A stretch of 5,634 nt of DNA from an uncultured Bacilli bacterium (lineage in GTDB: Bacteria > Bacillota_I > Bacilli_A > RF39 > UBA660). The position numbers and the translations under genes were made by a program. Below, piece by piece: positions 4,677 through 5,634 of the stretch. The DNA is taken from the NCBI GenBank assembly GCA_910589335.1, contig CAJUTW010000002.1:59880-65513 (forward strand). The letters are read 5' to 3'. Below the pieces are notes generated by a model. That model was not told the origin of the DNA. It ran no database searches and worked only from the letters and a program-made list of their open reading frames with translations. Every line of letters begins with the position of its first letter. The first letter of the stretch is position 1.

Positions 4677-4949
4677 TTATTTTTCAAATTCTATTTTTTC
4701 AAAATCTGTTACTGTTTTACCATTTATTTTTAATAGCATAATTGCATTATCAATAATTTCTTGCTTTTCTTTTTCACTATAATTAATCTTTTTTGGTAAT
4801 ATTTTAAAGACATCTTCACCAGTTGTACCATTATATTCATGATTAGAAAATTCATAATTTAAAAGCAACAACTTTGATAATAATATAGTATGGAAATATT
4901 TTATAGTATTTCTCTCTTTTTCCTTATAATCTCTATCAAATGTATTCAT
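4677..4949 (-). CDS. Protein of unknown function (90 aa)
   Basis: I do not recognise this family. The product is soluble, with no signal peptide. A charged N-terminus (MNTFDRDYKEKERNTIKYF) is followed by a leucine-rich helix (HTILLSKLLLL, 20-30), a polar stretch with NGTTGEDVFKILPKK (40-54), and a helix EKEKQEIIDNAIMLLK (59-74). The frame is open upstream to a TTG at 4998-5000, but that TTG is part of a TTGACA -35 box. The ATG at 4947-4949 has GGAGGT at 4956-4961 six bases upstream, so it is the start. It lies 55 bases after the zinc-ribbon gene on the same strand and may be read both from that transcript and from its own promoter. Confidence 0.75.
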   Translation of the reverse strand: MNTFDRDYKEKERNTIKYFHTILLSKLLLLNYEFSNHEYNGTTGEDVFKILPKKINYSEKEKQEIIDNAIMLLKINGKTVTDFEKIEFEK

Positions 4950-4955
4950 GTAATG

Positions 4956-5000
4956 ACCTCCAGTTGCTTGAATAGTAACTCCCTTACTAACGATTGTCAA
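4956..5000 (-). promoter_or_regulatory. Promoter and RBS of the 90-aa gene
   Basis: A perfect TTGACA (5000-4995) and TACTAT (4977-4972) on the minus strand are separated by exactly 17 bases, followed by GGAGGT at 4961-4956 and the ATG at 4949. This gives a short leader of about 15-20 bases and shows that the TTG at 5000 is not a start codon. Confidence 0.65.
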
Positions 5001-5004
5001 ATCA

Positions 5005-5634
5005 TTACACGATTTTATCTATTAATTTATTTTTATCATATTTATAAATAATTACTTTAAACCCAGATATAAATAAATCCCAATTACTAGAAACTTGATC
5101 GTAACCATAATAGCATTCACTTAACCCATTATGATATTCTAATTTTATTATCCAATTATAACTAAATGAATCACTATAATTATATTCTTTGTTCCAAAAA
5201 TTCATTTTTGATTCTTTTATACCTTTTAGTATATTAAATCTTTCTGTTTCATTTAATAGAATATCTTTATCTACACTAATATAGTTTTGTTTATATGAAT
5301 ATTTTGCACTATTATTATTTGAAAAATCAAAATCATATCTGAATATCTGTTTTTCTAGTGAATAAATAAATGTAACTTTATCTATATCAATGACTGCCAT
5401 TTTACCAATAGAGTGAAAATATTTATCACAATTAGGACAATATTTATTATATAAAGATGCAGTTATCTTTTCACCATCAAAATCATATTTTTCAAATCTA
5501 GGTTTTTCATTTCTATATATTGTACCATCTTTTATTAAATTACTAATATCATCATTATTTCTTTTTTTATAGCCCCTATAACAATAAACTACTTTTAAAG
5601 TATCTTTATTATTACAGAAAGGACAAGTAAGTGT
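5005..5634 (-). CDS. Zinc-ribbon protein of unknown function, partial (start lies beyond right edge)
   Basis: The frame that ends with TAA at 5005-5007 stays open through to the window edge, giving at least 209 residues; the true start is outside. The ATG at 5398-5400 has no RBS and falls at visible residue 79, inside the protein. The visible N-terminal part holds CPFC (residues 4-7) and CPNC (66-69), two CxxC knuckles that should bind one zinc ion, with a charged insert between them. The second is in a YCPNCDKYF context common in bacterial zinc ribbons. The remaining 130 or so residues look rich in beta strands (KVTFIYSLEKQIFRYDFDF; WIIKLEYHNG; GFKVIIYKYD), with three tryptophans, and I do not recognise that domain. 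No membrane segment is seen. It could bind nucleic acid or a partner protein. Confidence 0.75.
   Translation of the reverse strand, partial: TLTCPFCNNKDTLKVVYCYRGYKKRNNDDISNLIKDGTIYRNEKPRFEKYDFDGEKITASLYNKYCPNCDKYFHSIGKMAVIDIDKVTFIYSLEKQIFRYDFDFSNNNSAKYSYKQNYISVDKDILLNETERFNILKGIKESKMNFWNKEYNYSDSFSYNWIIKLEYHNGLSECYYGYDQVSSNWDLFISGFKVIIYKYDKNKLIDKIV

Noticed and set aside
5005..5400. A separate 131-aa gene starting at ATG 5400.
   Set aside because: The frame is open upstream to the edge, there is no RBS before this ATG, and the upstream part holds a coherent zinc ribbon.
1..5634. Mycoplasma-type genetic code (TGA as tryptophan).
   Set aside because: Tryptophan codons I checked are TGG and no gene needs an in-frame TGA to be read through.

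Overview
The window is strongly A+T-rich (roughly 27-30% G+C where I counted by eye). It has compact genes, clear GGAGG-type ribosome binding sites, short intrinsic terminators and sigma-A-like promoters, and tryptophan is encoded by TGG. This fits a low-G+C Firmicute using the standard code (Bacilli, Erysipelotrichia or Clostridia type). I cannot name the species.

Left part (1-2110), all on the minus strand. It holds the first 149 codons of a Gfo/Idh/MocA-type NAD(P)-dependent oxidoreductase that runs off the left edge, a Nudix hydrolase with a perfect Nudix box and its own terminator, and a LysR-type regulator. Each appears to have its own promoter. Two of these promoters are folded into the terminator of the gene before.

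Middle (2111-3585). This is the most distinctive part. Two nearly identical small XRE/Cro-type DNA-binding proteins lie in tandem on the plus strand. Each is a complete cassette of about 395 bp with its own promoter, RBS, ORF and terminator. Divergently, on the minus strand, lies a tight two-gene operon encoding a two-helix membrane protein (104 aa) and a small acidic protein (91 aa), neither of which I recognise. A repeated motif of the form TTRTRYAAAA occurs at both XRE promoters and at the divergent promoter. The simplest reading is that the XRE proteins control themselves and the small membrane operon.

Right part (3586-5634), all minus strand. A gene open at the right edge has a CPFC...CPNC zinc ribbon at its visible N-terminal end; the ATG at 5398-5400 is internal, not its start. 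It is followed by a 90-aa unknown protein with its own TTGACA promoter. Then come two coupled genes for single-helix membrane-anchored proteins with extracytoplasmic domains, ending at a bidirectional terminator shared with the second XRE gene.

I find no tRNA, rRNA, CRISPR array or transposase. The middle and right parts look like accessory DNA made of small orphan proteins, and the candidate undescribed system is the XRE pair with its divergent membrane operon.
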